Shown here one piece after another: positions 1 through 8,030 of a stretch of 64,000 nt of DNA. A program made the position numbers and the translations under genes. The notes under the pieces were generated by a model, which was not told the origin of the DNA, did not search any database, and was given only the letters and a program-made list of their open reading frames with translations. Positions within the stretch are counted from its first letter, which is position 1; each line of letters opens with the position of its first letter. The stretch is from Halobacillus faecis. Lineage in GTDB: Bacteria > Bacillota > Bacilli > Bacillales > Halobacillaceae. Location of the stretch: contig NZ_BJYD01000024.1 of assembly GCF_007991335.1 (NCBI RefSeq), forward strand, positions 62,001 to 126,000, written 5' to 3'.

Positions 1-2
1 AA

Positions 3-263
3 GATCCATCAAATTCTAATCGGAAAGCAACCGTGGACCCGTTAAGGAAGTTTTTGTCACTTATCGGGATGTTGAGCTCTTTATGTTTCTTAGCTCTTCT
101 CTTAATCCCATGGTCCCCTGCGTCCCTTGGAAGAGAATCCTACATCGCTTTGGCCGTCTGGATTCTCATCGGGTTGATTTTCTACCTCCTGAACTATAAG
201 CGTTACAGTCACATTGACCGTAAGGAGATGAATTATTTAATTCTTGAAAAAGAAGAAATATAA
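3..263 (+). CDS. Amino-acid permease, C-terminal end (partial)
   Basis: The reading frame is open from the left edge of the window to a TAA at 261-263, so this is the tail of a longer gene. The visible 86 or so residues contain two hydrophobic segments separated by a short loop (SPASLGRES), then a basic and acidic cytoplasmic tail. This layout resembles the last two membrane helices of APC-superfamily amino-acid permeases of Bacillaceae. The GTG at 33 is internal and is not taken as a start. Substrate cannot be judged from the fragment; the family call is from resemblance only. Confidence 0.6.
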   Translation, partial: DPSNSNRKATVDPLRKFLSLIGMLSSLCFLALLLIPWSPASLGRESYIALAVWILIGLIFYLLNYKRYSHIDRKEMNYLILEKEEI

Positions 264-400
264 CCGTACAACAAGGGGAAATTCATGATTCGTTTATGTC
301 AATCCTTTTACATTTTCCACAACAAAAGAACGAGGTCCTTCGATTGTTTTCAAATGTGGTAGAATGAAAAGCTGAGAGGTTAAAATAGAGGTGACAAACA

Positions 401-1429
401 TTGGCTAAACGAATCATTCGCGTTCGCAGACGCAAAAAGAAGCAGAAACGACGCATTGGACTGATGCTTTTTCTTTTGTTCGCAATGACCATAGGTGGAA
501 TTTTCTACTATGTGTCGCAAGTATATACAGCTTCCTATGAAGATCTGGACCGTGGAAATAAATCGGATCTACGGGAAGAAGCCGTGGATATCGGAGATGA
601 ACCGATCTCCATCCTTTTACTCGGGGTTGAGGATTACTCCTCTGACGGTAAGGCCGGCAGAGCAGACACTCAAATTGTGCTGACCATCGATCCAAAAACA
701 CAGGATATGACGATGACCAGTATTCCGAGGGATTTAAAGGTAGACATCCCGGCGAGTAAAGTTGGCGAAAAATATGCAGGAAGTCATAAAATTAACGCCG
801 CGTACACGCTTGGAGAGATCAGTGGTTACGGTGCTGAAAAATTGACCATTGAAACTGTTGAAGATTATTTAGATGTACCGATCGACAAATATGCATCGGT
901 TAACTTTGAAGGGTTTGCTGAAATTGTTGATGTGTTAGGCGGCGTAACCGTAGACGTCAAAAAAGGGTTTTGGGAACGAAGCCACTTAAGCCACGATAAA
1001 AGAATTGAATTTGTAGAAGGCGAAACGAAAATGGATGGGGAAGAAGCTCTTGCCTTTGTAAGGATGAGAAAGAGAGACGTTGCCATTGAATACCCCAGAG
1101 ATGAAAGACAGCGTCAATTTATAAAAGCAAGTATTGATCAAGCTCTATCTCCAGGGAATATTTTCAAAGCCGATGAATTGGCGGATGTGGTCAGCAGTAA
1201 CGTTCAAACAAACCTTTCAGTAAAAGAAGCTTTTGCGATGCAAAAAGCATTTTCATCAAAAAATCCTTCAACCGAGACATTTACACTTGAAGGAGAGAAC
1301 ACACGTCTGGAAGATGGACTCTTCTACTTTGTTCCTTATGATGGAAGTGTTCGTGAGCTGTCCACTAAAATCAAGACTGCTTTAAAAATAAATGAAACAC
1401 CTCAGGAGGACAATTCCTTCTCTTCCTGA
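401..1429 (+). CDS. LytR-CpsA-Psr (LCP) family cell-wall polymer ligase
   Basis: LCP enzymes move lipid-linked anionic polymers such as teichoic acid onto peptidoglycan outside the cell. The protein has a very basic cytoplasmic start (RRRKKKQKRR), one membrane helix at about residues 19-41, then the extracellular LCP domain. The hallmarks SILLLGVED, GRADTQIVLTI and MTSIPRDLKV are visible, with the Arg and Asp residues expected to hold the polyprenyl phosphate. The start is TTG at 401 with a GAGGTG site about 8 nt upstream. The length of 342 residues is normal for TagT/U/V-like proteins. It stands alone and is followed by a strong terminator. Which paralogue it is cannot be told. Confidence 0.9.
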   Translation: MAKRIIRVRRRKKKQKRRIGLMLFLLFAMTIGGIFYYVSQVYTASYEDLDRGNKSDLREEAVDIGDEPISILLLGVEDYSSDGKAGRADTQIVLTIDPKTQDMTMTSIPRDLKVDIPASKVGEKYAGSHKINAAYTLGEISGYGAEKLTIETVEDYLDVPIDKYASVNFEGFAEIVDVLGGVTVDVKKGFWERSHLSHDKRIEFVEGETKMDGEEALAFVRMRKRDVAIEYPRDERQRQFIKASIDQALSPGNIFKADELADVVSSNVQTNLSVKEAFAMQKAFSSKNPSTETFTLEGENTRLEDGLFYFVPYDGSVRELSTKIKTALKINETPQEDNSFSS

Positions 1430-1441
1430 AACCATAAACAA

Positions 1442-1476
1442 AACACCAGCTTCCACTTAGCAGAAGCTGGTGTTTT
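1442..1476 (+). terminator. Rho-independent terminator after the LCP gene
   Basis: A 12-bp stem (AACACCAGCTTC pairing with GAAGCTGGTGTT) with a 9-nt loop is followed by a T-rich run. It starts 12 nt after the LCP stop codon. Confidence 0.9.
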
Positions 1477-1511
1477 ATTATAAAGAGCCTTTATTTCATT
1501 CGAAAACAGCT

Positions 1512-1766
1512 TTAACAGAGCTTGAAAATTAACAGGCCATTCAATCTTTCAAACGTATAAGGCCCTTTATAAGTTAAGAGGGATGGGAAGTCTGGATTAT
1601 GTATAGAGATACAATCAATGACAGGCTTATCATATAGGAAACGATTAAATGTATCTTCTGTAATTCGAATCAATGGCTCAACAACAATGGTTTGATCTAT
1701 TCGAACACTGTAACGTGCCTTAATGGAGAACTCCAGATGATCCAATATAAGTTTAGTCAATCCCAC
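1512..1766 (-). CDS. Small hypothetical protein (84 aa)
   Basis: No family is recognised. The frame opens with GTG at 1766, preceded by an AAAGGA site 9 nt upstream on the minus strand, and runs 84 residues with balanced, soluble composition (for example HLEFSIKARYSVRIDQ). It has no signal peptide or membrane segment. It lies alone between the LCP terminator and the YkvS-like gene. Support is the ribosome site plus protein-like composition only, so a non-coding frame remains possible. Confidence 0.45.
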   Translation of the reverse strand: MGLTKLILDHLEFSIKARYSVRIDQTIVVEPLIRITEDTFNRFLYDKPVIDCISIHNPDFPSLLTYKGPYTFERLNGLLIFKLC

Positions 1767-1880
1767 GTAAATGCATCCTTTCTAATATACCCTCCCTGAT
1801 CCGTATACCTTTTCTTTTTCTTTCATTTTATAAGAAAAAGGAGTCAGCGAAAACAGCATATAGGACTAGGTAGAAAGTAA

Positions 1881-1911
1881 AAAGACCCTTTCTCCTCGAG
1901 AAAAGGTCTTT
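1881..1911 (-). terminator. Terminator downstream of the DUF2187 gene
   Basis: AAAGACC and GGTCTTT arms with a further paired CTTTCTC/GAGAAAAG stretch form a hairpin. On the minus strand it is followed by T-rich sequence and sits just after the stop codon of the 1916-2125 gene. Confidence 0.8.
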
Positions 1912-1915
1912 ACAT

Positions 1916-2125
1916 TCATTCTTCTAAAATACGATAATTGGTATGAGCCACAACCGTTCTGTCGTATTCGAAATCGATTTCATCTAAGTTATCCATGATC
2001 GTCAAATCTACGATAACAGATTGCTGACATTGACTAGGAATGACTCTTCCTTTGAAAATGATGTCATTTCTCTCAAAAGTTACGATTTGCCCTGGAGTGG
2101 CAATGCGATCATCAGGTTGTACCAT
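1916..2125 (-). CDS. YkvS-like DUF2187 family protein
   Basis: A 69-residue protein of the DUF2187 (YkvS) type that is widespread in Bacillaceae and has no assigned function. The diagnostic parts are an ATPGQIVTFERNDIIFKG strand region, then SVIVDLTIMDN and a closing RTVVAHTNYRIL segment. It is predicted to be a small all-beta, KOW/SH3-like cytoplasmic fold. The start is ATG at 2125 with an AGGGTAGAGA purine stretch upstream. It is monocistronic, with its own terminator. Family assignment is firm; function is unknown. Confidence 0.8.
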   Translation of the reverse strand: MVQPDDRIATPGQIVTFERNDIIFKGRVIPSQCQQSVIVDLTIMDNLDEIDFEYDRTVVAHTNYRILEE

Positions 2126-2317
2126 ATCTCTCTACCCTTTCTCTTCCTCGTATTTTGAATAAACTTTACAATGAATTAACAAACAATTCAAACAAAACTT
2201 TTACAATATATGTTACTAAATTCGACAAGATTATACAAGTAAAACAATAGTAGGTTTCATAATTTTCTATGGAGATATATACTAGATAGTAAAGTTATCC
2301 AAATTCTGGGGGTTTTT

Positions 2318-2911
2318 ATGGTGGCTCATATTAAGAAAACAAAAAAAATTATTCTTCTATCCTTCCTATTCTTCATTTTATTCCTGTCGACAGCAGTGAT
2401 GACACCCCTTCTCCTGGGACCAGAATTTTTAATGGCTGGAGATTCCTTGAAAACCTCTAAAGAATACGATGCAATTATCGTTTTAAGCGGGAGTGAAGAG
2501 CGCCTCGAACATGCGACAGATCTCTTTAACGATGGATTGACGAGTCACATGATTTTGACGAATTCTACGGAAAACAGCACCACGCCTGAGGAAGCCATGG
2601 AACGAGGGGTCCCTCAAAGCGCCATATTCGAAGAGCCTTCCGCCACCAGTACATATGAAAACGCGACCCTCTCTAAAGACATTATGGAGGAAGAAGGCTT
2701 TGAATCCGCTCTTGTAGTCACAAGTGATTACCATTCACGACGTACGAAAATGACCTTTGATGATATTTACGACAACCAGATTGAAGTGGACTACTCCTTC
2801 GTCTCTTCTGCCTTTGATCCTTCTGATGGAATGACAGAAAATGAGCAAAGGATCACGTTCGGGGAGTATGTGAAAATAGGTGTCTATTGGTTCCGTTTAC
2901 TCTTAGAGTAA
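2318..2911 (+). CDS. DUF218 / YdcF-SanA-like membrane-anchored protein
   Basis: DUF218 proteins (YdcF, SanA, ElyC) are envelope-associated and have been linked to cell-wall or lipid-carrier metabolism in other bacteria; the reaction is not established. Here an N-terminal membrane helix lies at about residues 10-32, then the DUF218 fold begins with YDAIIVLSGSEERLEHA and continues with a SALVVTSDYHSRRTK motif near residue 128 that is typical of the family. The start is ATG at 2318 after a GGGGG site. The protein is short (197 residues) but looks complete. It is co-oriented with the amylase gene downstream. Confidence 0.75.
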   Translation: MVAHIKKTKKIILLSFLFFILFLSTAVMTPLLLGPEFLMAGDSLKTSKEYDAIIVLSGSEERLEHATDLFNDGLTSHMILTNSTENSTTPEEAMERGVPQSAIFEEPSATSTYENATLSKDIMEEEGFESALVVTSDYHSRRTKMTFDDIYDNQIEVDYSFVSSAFDPSDGMTENEQRITFGEYVKIGVYWFRLLLE

Positions 2912-2983
2912 ACGGAATTTTTCTATCTTTTCTGACATTTAATCCCATAGCCCTATGGACATTCCATGTCGACTCCTTTATTA

Positions 2984-2997
2984 TGAAAGCGATTTCA
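2984..2997. promoter_or_regulatory. Candidate cre site upstream of the amylase gene
   Basis: TGAAAGCGATTTCA matches the CcpA cre pattern (TGWAARCGYTWNCW) with one mismatch and is a near-perfect palindrome. It lies about 30 nt before the start of the secreted amylase, where carbon catabolite repression would be expected. Pattern match only. Confidence 0.45.
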
Positions 2998-3025
2998 CTT
3001 ATAATTTCGAAAGGATGGGATTCAT

Positions 3026-5785
3026 TTGATAGAAAAACGTTGGATTTGGCTGATTGGTATAGCGGTATTATTTTTGTCATTTGCGCAACCGGTTGCACCA
3101 ACCTATGCAGATGCCAAAACGTACGATTCAGTTGTATTACGGGGGAACGCTGAAACTTTAGATTGGAGTTCGAATGACACCCCTCTGACTTACGATGCAG
3201 AAGAAGGCGTATGGCTCAGTGGTCCAATACCATTGGAAGGTGGAAAAGTGACAGAGTTCAAGTTTGTTTATGATGGAGATTGGATGTCTGGATCAAACTT
3301 GACGTACACAGCTCCTCAAGATGCAGAGTACATTTTCGCTTTTCACCCGGAAAGCGAACGTACAGTGGACGTCCGCCTCGCTGATACGTACGAAGCAAGT
3401 GTGGAGCTTGAGCTCACCGTCCCAGAGGGAACGCCGGAATGGGTGACGCCTACAGTCGCTTCAAGCAAAAATGACTTCCATTACACAGCCGCTCCTATGA
3501 CGAAAACCTCTGAAAATACGTACACGACTCAACTTGTAGGACAAGCAGGCGAAGAAGTTTCCTATTTTTATAGTCTTGCCGGGGAATCTTATAAAGAAGA
3601 ACTTTCTGAAGCTCGCACGGTAACCTTATCCACCGCCAATGAAACAAAAGAGGATACGGTCACCCAGTGGAAAAAAGTTCCGGTCGCTCAATCGGTCACT
3701 CATGAGTACAACCATACCCCCTACGTGCCGGATCATCGTGATGATGTAACGGTTAAAGTCGAAGTGCAGCACTTTGGACCAATCGACAAAGGAGCCATCT
3801 ATTACACTACGGACGGTACCACTCCAGACGGAAAGCGTGGAGAAGCCATTCATGGACAAACCGTTCCGTTACAAGTGACGGATTCATCTGAAAATGCCGA
3901 CGGATTGAAAACATCGACCATGGAAGGGATCATCCCCTCCCAGAAAAAAGAAACACGAGTAAAATATAAACTCGATGTTTGGAACTCCAACAGTGATGGC
4001 ACTCAATTCGCCGATAACAATGGGTTGAGTTCTGAAGAAGCCACCGAATTTGCTTATTATGTAGACACCTATGAATCTCCGAAATGGGCGAAAGAAGCGG
4101 TCATTTATCAAGTATTCGTCGACCGTTTCCGAGATGGAAGCACGGAGAACAATACCTCTGTTGATCCGGAACAGTCCTATGATGAGCAGTTAAAAGGCTG
4201 GATGGGAGGAGACCTTCAAGGTGTCCTCGAAAAAATCGATTATATCGAGGATCTTGGTGTAAATACCCTTTGGATTTCGCCGATTTATGAGGGACCCTAC
4301 TCTCACGGCTATCATCCGACAGATTTCATGAACATCGATCCTCGATTCGGCAGCAATCAGCTCATGAAAGAACTTGTCGATGAAGCACACAAACGTGATA
4401 TGAAAGTCGTTTATGATCTTGTGCCAAACCACACATCCGATCAGCACGACTTTTTCCAGGAGGCATTGGAAAAAGGTCCGGACAGCCCTTACTATGATTG
4501 GTACACATTTACGAATTACCCAAATGAATATGATACGTTTTATGGCATTCAGGAACTGCCTGAGTTGAACAATGACAACCCGGAAACGCGCGAATACATG
4601 CTGGATGAAGTCGTTCCGTTCTGGATGAATGAAATCGGTGTGGACGGGTTCCGCCTGGATTATGCCAAAGGCCCAAGCCAAAGCTTCTGGGTTGACTTCC
4701 GTCATAAAGTAAAATCACTGGATGAAGATGCCTTCATCTTCGGAGAAGTGTGGGATAATCTTGATACCATTTCTTCTTACAAAGGGAAATTAGATGGAGC
4801 GATCGATTTCGAGACCCATTCCGCGATCACGAATGCATTCATTCAGGATGGTTCGGTAAACGTACTAGCTTCATCTCTCCAGGAGACCTTCGGAACTTAT
4901 GGTGATGAATTTGTTGCGGCAACCTTTTTAGATAGTCACGACATGCCGCGTTTCCTATTTGAAGCAGATGGGAACGAAGACACATTGAAGAACGCGGCTG
5001 CGCTTCAGTTTACGTTACCTGGCGCACCAATCATCTACTATGGCGATGAGGTCGGCTTGTCCCAAAGCGGTGACCATAATGAGGTGAAGGAGTGGAAAGA
5101 CCGCTATTACCGTGAGATGATGATTTGGGAGGAAAAAGAGCAGAATGAGGAGATTCTCTCCCATTACAAAACGTTAATTGATGCTAGAAATGATCAGCCG
5201 GCCTTAACGCATGGAGATTTCAACATCATCTACTCTGATGACGACGTCCTGGTGTTTGAACGTTCCGTGCCACAAGACAAAGTGCTTGTCGTTATGAACC
5301 TGGGTGATGAAGACCGGATGCTGGATATCATCGACCTTTACAATCAGCAGACCCCGAACAAAGTACAGCTCACTTCGCTTTTAGAGAAGGAGAAGCTGAA
5401 GAGTCATGAAGGCGTGCTTGAAATGACAAGCGAAGCTGGATCTGTGGCGATCTATGATGTCAAAGGGAAACTTCGCTACGAAGCTCCATCAGAAGAAAAG
5501 AAATACAACAAGGTCGTGTTGCGTGGATCTGAACCGCTCGACTGGTCCAGTGATGACAACATGCTGACCTTCGATAAACAAGAGGCTCTCTGGAAAAGTG
5601 AGCCGATTGAAATGACCGCAGGAGAAACGGTGGAATATAAATTTGTCCGTGATGGCGAATGGCTGGAAGGCGACAACCTCCGCTTCACACCTGAAGCAGA
5701 TGGGGAGTACATCTTTATTTTTGACCCCAAAAACGAATACCAAGTGACGGTGGAACGGATGCAAGCCATGAATGAAGCCGCCTGA
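3026..5785 (+). CDS. Secreted multidomain alpha-amylase / pullulanase-type GH13 enzyme
   Basis: Extracellular GH13 enzyme cleaving alpha-glucans. The start is TTG at 3026 with an AAGGATGG site. A signal peptide (IAVLFLSFAQPVAPTYA) ends near residue 28. Domains in order: X25-like carbohydrate-binding module (about 32-115), beta-sandwich regions (about 120-345), (beta/alpha)8 barrel from KEAVIYQVFVDRF, C-terminal beta domain, and a second X25-like module (about 835-919). All four GH13 motifs are present (DLVPNHTSD, GFRLDYAKG, FGEVWDN, FLDSHDMPR), giving catalytic Asp545, Glu574 and Asp639. The two end modules clearly resemble each other (VVLRG, LDWSS and YIF.F repeats). No cell-wall anchor is seen. 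Exact specificity (amylase, cyclomaltodextrinase, neopullulanase) cannot be told. Confidence 0.9.
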   Translation: MIEKRWIWLIGIAVLFLSFAQPVAPTYADAKTYDSVVLRGNAETLDWSSNDTPLTYDAEEGVWLSGPIPLEGGKVTEFKFVYDGDWMSGSNLTYTAPQDAEYIFAFHPESERTVDVRLADTYEASVELELTVPEGTPEWVTPTVASSKNDFHYTAAPMTKTSENTYTTQLVGQAGEEVSYFYSLAGESYKEELSEARTVTLSTANETKEDTVTQWKKVPVAQSVTHEYNHTPYVPDHRDDVTVKVEVQHFGPIDKGAIYYTTDGTTPDGKRGEAIHGQTVPLQVTDSSENADGLKTSTMEGIIPSQKKETRVKYKLDVWNSNSDGTQFADNNGLSSEEATEFAYYVDTYESPKWAKEAVIYQVFVDRFRDGSTENNTSVDPEQSYDEQLKGWMGGDLQGVLEKIDYIEDLGVNTLWISPIYEGPYSHGYHPTDFMNIDPRFGSNQLMKELVDEAHKRDMKVVYDLVPNHTSDQHDFFQEALEKGPDSPYYDWYTFTNYPNEYDTFYGIQELPELNNDNPETREYMLDEVVPFWMNEIGVDGFRLDYAKGPSQSFWVDFRHKVKSLDEDAFIFGEVWDNLDTISSYKGKLDGAIDFETHSAITNAFIQDGSVNVLASSLQETFGTYGDEFVAATFLDSHDMPRFLFEADGNEDTLKNAAALQFTLPGAPIIYYGDEVGLSQSGDHNEVKEWKDRYYREMMIWEEKEQNEEILSHYKTLIDARNDQPALTHGDFNIIYSDDDVLVFERSVPQDKVLVVMNLGDEDRMLDIIDLYNQQTPNKVQLTSLLEKEKLKSHEGVLEMTSEAGSVAIYDVKGKLRYEAPSEEKKYNKVVLRGSEPLDWSSDDNMLTFDKQEALWKSEPIEMTAGETVEYKFVRDGEWLEGDNLRFTPEADGEYIFIFDPKNEYQVTVERMQAMNEAA

Positions 5786-5787
5786 CA

Positions 5788-5820
5788 AAAAAGCTTCCTA
5801 CTCTTCAGTAGGAAGCTTTT
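5788..5820 (+). terminator. Bidirectional terminator after amylase
   Basis: AAAAGCTTCCTACT and AGTAGGAAGCTTTT arms with a 3-5 nt loop. It sits between the convergent amylase and 5822-6283 genes with A- and T-runs on both sides, so it can serve both. Confidence 0.9.
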
Positions 5821-5821
5821 A

Positions 5822-6283
5822 TTATTTATGATAATCCCACAGAACCTTCCACTCCCCTTTTTCTTCTGCCACATAAACATCTTGATGCAGTCGGAAAAGA
5901 CCGTACTTTCCTTTGTATGTTTGAATCACAGTCGCTTGGTAAACGGGCGATAGAGGTTTCGATCCTTTTTCCATCGTCCATTGATCAAGCTTCTTCAAAT
6001 CTCCCATCACAAATTCAAAGCTTTCTACGCCGAAGTGATTCATGAACACGTGCGCACGGTCTTGTATGTAGTGTCCTTTTGCAAATTTCCCTTTCATCTG
6101 CGAGTGAAAAAGCTCCCACGAATCAGAAAACTTCCCTTGTTGTTCATGTAAATAAAACTGTTCAATAGTACTTTCTGCACGCTGACCAGGTCGAGTCATG
6201 AAGAAAATGGTGAGGACAATGGCAAGGATAAGAATCAAGCCTAAAACAAAGATGATAATCATTGGTGAACGGCTCCGCTTCAT
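5822..6283 (-). CDS. Membrane-anchored hypothetical protein, NTF2/DUF4878-like
   Basis: A 153-residue protein with a short basic start (MKRSRS), one membrane helix at about residues 7-29, and an outward-facing domain. The domain begins with AESTIEQFYLHEQQGKFSDSW, the pattern of small NTF2-like or DUF4878-type lipoprotein domains, and ends with KGEWKVLWDYHK. The start is ATG at 6283 with a GGGAGGGATCAC site. It is likely monocistronic and shares the amylase terminator. No function can be assigned. Confidence 0.65.
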   Translation of the reverse strand: MKRSRSPMIIIFVLGLILILAIVLTIFFMTRPGQRAESTIEQFYLHEQQGKFSDSWELFHSQMKGKFAKGHYIQDRAHVFMNHFGVESFEFVMGDLKKLDQWTMEKGSKPLSPVYQATVIQTYKGKYGLFRLHQDVYVAEEKGEWKVLWDYHK

Positions 6284-6320
6284 GTGATCCCTCCCCTATT
6301 TACCTTATGCAAGGGAAAAG

Positions 6321-6350
6321 AAAAACCTGACTCTCATTTGAGTCAGGCTT
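6321..6350 (-). terminator. Terminator after the catalase remnant
   Basis: CCTGACTC and GAGTCAGG arms with a 5-nt loop, followed on the minus strand by TTTTTCTTTTCCC. It is just downstream of the remnant's stop codon and is probably the original catalase terminator. Confidence 0.8.
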
Positions 6351-6356
6351 AAAACA

Positions 6357-6599
6357 TCAATAAGGATCCGCATCGTGACCTTTTTCCTGGGCTTCATCTA
6401 CAGCATCGGCAGCGCCTGAACTTCCGATCGGAGAGCCTCCTTTTTTCGGCAGCTTTCCTTTCGTCGTTGCAATTTCATCCGCCATTTCTGCATTCATGTT
6501 CCCTGCACTCATGCATGCACTCATGCCGAGCCCTTCCGCTACCCGCTTGCCATAATCCTCATCACATTGGGAGAATAGAGAAATCATTTTCTTGAGATG
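6357..6599 (-). pseudogene. Catalase C-terminal remnant
   Basis: The frame encodes about 80 residues ending at a TAA, including LFSQCDEDYGKRVAEGLGM, which matches the conserved end of monofunctional heme catalases, where the last helices read like ADPEYGRRVAEGL. The frame is closed upstream by a stop at 6600-6602 and no ribosome site precedes the internal ATG at 6587. The heme pocket and catalytic His, Asn and Tyr are all missing, so this cannot be active. The break coincides with the start of a 21-nt tandem repeat array. A short independent gene is possible but less likely. Confidence 0.6.
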
Positions 6600-6618
6600 T
6601 TATGAGCAGGTTTCAGGA

Positions 6619-6803
6619 TTTTATTAGCTGCTTCGGGGGTTTTATTAGCGACTTCCGAACTTTTATTAGCGACTTTTAGGCTTTATCGGTGACTTCAGCA
6701 CTTTTATCAGTGGCTTTGTTCATTTTATCGGTGTGTTTCAGGGTTTTATTTGTTACTTTCACGACTTTATCGGTGGCTTTTAGACTTTTATCAATATCCT
6801 CGC
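6619..6803. repeat. Degenerate 21-nt tandem repeat array (about 9 units)
   Basis: Nine head-to-tail units of 20-22 nt each begin with TTTTATTAG or TTTTATCGG-like sequence, e.g. units at 6619, 6640, 6661, 6682, 6702, 6723, 6744, 6766 and 6786. On the minus strand the core reads ACCGATAAAA or GCTAATAAAA. Units diverge mainly in their last 6-8 nt. Every unit carries TAA or TGATAA in one frame, so the array is not coding. Similar units occur at 23719 and 32792. Confidence 0.85.
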
Positions 6804-6836
6804 AAAAAAAGCTTAGAGCGCCGAGCTCTAAGCTTT
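6804..6836 (-). terminator. Terminator after the SEC-C protein gene
   Basis: AAAGCTTAGAGC and GCTCTAAGCTTT arms (12 bp, 5-nt loop) followed on the minus strand by seven T residues. Confidence 0.9.
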
Positions 6837-6842
6837 AAATGA

Positions 6843-7865
6843 TCAACCTTCGATATATTCCTTCAGCTGAGTAATCCGTTTACTCATGCTGCTGGGACTA
6901 ACATCATATTTCGTTGCAACTGCTTTTTTCGTGACCTTCTCAGGTTCTGTACGGAACTCTTCAGAAGTACGATAGATGTGTTCAAGTGCAGCAGAAACCA
7001 CTTCCGGTTTACGGAACGTTGGATCTTCTTCCTGTTTATAAGAGAGCCAAGCCTCACGCAACCTCTCAAAGGTTGGTTCTGTTTTCAGCTCATCGTCGAC
7101 AAGGTCGAGCACTTCATCTTCCGCGGTTGCTGGCGTTTCTTTTTCTTGCAGCTCTTGTTCTTCAGAGGACTCTTCGGAAACGTTCATATACATCCAGTTT
7201 CTCAACTGTTCAATAAGTGTATCCTGCATGTAAGCATGTATGGATTCATATCCAGCTTGCTGGGATTTCTCCTCTACCGTCTTCTTGAAAGTTTGATAGG
7301 ATTCCTCATAGTTGGGAATGGCGAGCGGAACGAAATTGAAGATCGGCCCCCATTTCAGAACAACTCCAACCACATACGGCATGTGAGGATAATTTTCTTC
7401 CTTCAACGGAATGCCGTCACGTTTCACTTCATACGTTAGACCGCTCCAAACTTCTTCAACCATGATGGTCTGCTCAGACTGGATCTCCTGGATACGGAAA
7501 ACACTAGCGAGCGGTGATTTCCACGCTTCCATTGACGCTAGCGTCGCTGGACGTACAATCTTATCCTGCTTCTTTTCAAAAAATTCGTCATAAAGCGTAG
7601 TTCCATCTTCTAGCTTTTCCATGAATACCCCTTGCACCATACGGAAAGCCGCTTCTACTTCCTGCTCCTGTGTTTCACGCTCTTCGTTAGGCGTGACATT
7701 CGGATAGTTGCGGTTCACATAGGCCATAAAGTGGCTATAGTGGCCTTTCAACTCTTCATGAAGGCTTGTGGATCCCACACCTTCGTTAGTCTTATTCATA
7801 CAGCATTTCTTATATTTCTTCCCACTTCCGCATGGACATGGGTCATTTCTTTTTACCTTACTCAT
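6843..7865 (-). CDS. SEC-C zinc-motif protein with C-terminal helix-turn-helix
   Basis: The first 23 residues hold a SEC-C motif (NDPCPCGSGKKYKKCC; Cys10, 12, 21, 22), the zinc-binding motif first seen at the C-terminus of SecA. It is followed by a mainly helical 200-residue middle region of unknown type, an acidic linker (SEESSEEQELQEKE) and a C-terminal segment with a helix-turn-helix look (KKAVATKYDVSPSSMSKRI). It is cytoplasmic and 340 residues long. The start is ATG at 7865 with an AAGAGAGGG site. The gene has its own terminator. A role in nucleic-acid or ribosome-linked functions is only a guess. Confidence 0.7.
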   Translation of the reverse strand: MSKVKRNDPCPCGSGKKYKKCCMNKTNEGVGSTSLHEELKGHYSHFMAYVNRNYPNVTPNEERETQEQEVEAAFRMVQGVFMEKLEDGTTLYDEFFEKKQDKIVRPATLASMEAWKSPLASVFRIQEIQSEQTIMVEEVWSGLTYEVKRDGIPLKEENYPHMPYVVGVVLKWGPIFNFVPLAIPNYEESYQTFKKTVEEKSQQAGYESIHAYMQDTLIEQLRNWMYMNVSEESSEEQELQEKETPATAEDEVLDLVDDELKTEPTFERLREAWLSYKQEEDPTFRKPEVVSAALEHIYRTSEEFRTEPEKVTKKAVATKYDVSPSSMSKRITQLKEYIEG

Positions 7866-7966
7866 TGATATCCCTCTCTTAACTCATAAACGTTCAACTC
7901 TACTAGAGTACCGAAGATTGAGCCAACATGCAAAAAATCAAGGAAAAAAGAAGGAGGAAATTATAT

Positions 7967-8008
7967 ACAGACCAGGTCATCCAAATATTGGATGACCTGG
8001 TCTTACAG
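7967..8008. repeat. Complete palindromic copy of the ACCAGGTCAT element
   Basis: AGACCAGGTCATCCAA and TTGGATGACCTGGTCT form perfect 16-bp arms around ATA (7969-8003). It is located 23 nt beyond the stop codon of the ABC permease gene. There is no clear T-run, so it is not an ordinary terminator. Related copies lie at 10186, 18475, 47578 and 50461. Confidence 0.8.
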
Positions 8009-8030
8009 TATTTGGATATAAAACCCGCAC

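Noticed and set aside
4190-4705. 171-codon minus-strand frame inside the amylase gene
   Set aside because: It is antisense to the GH13 catalytic core, whose motifs are intact; this is a codon-bias shadow.
6603-6842. CRISPR-like array at 6.6 kb
   Set aside because: The units are 21 nt, degenerate throughout and contiguous, with no distinct repeat and spacer segments and no cas genes nearby.
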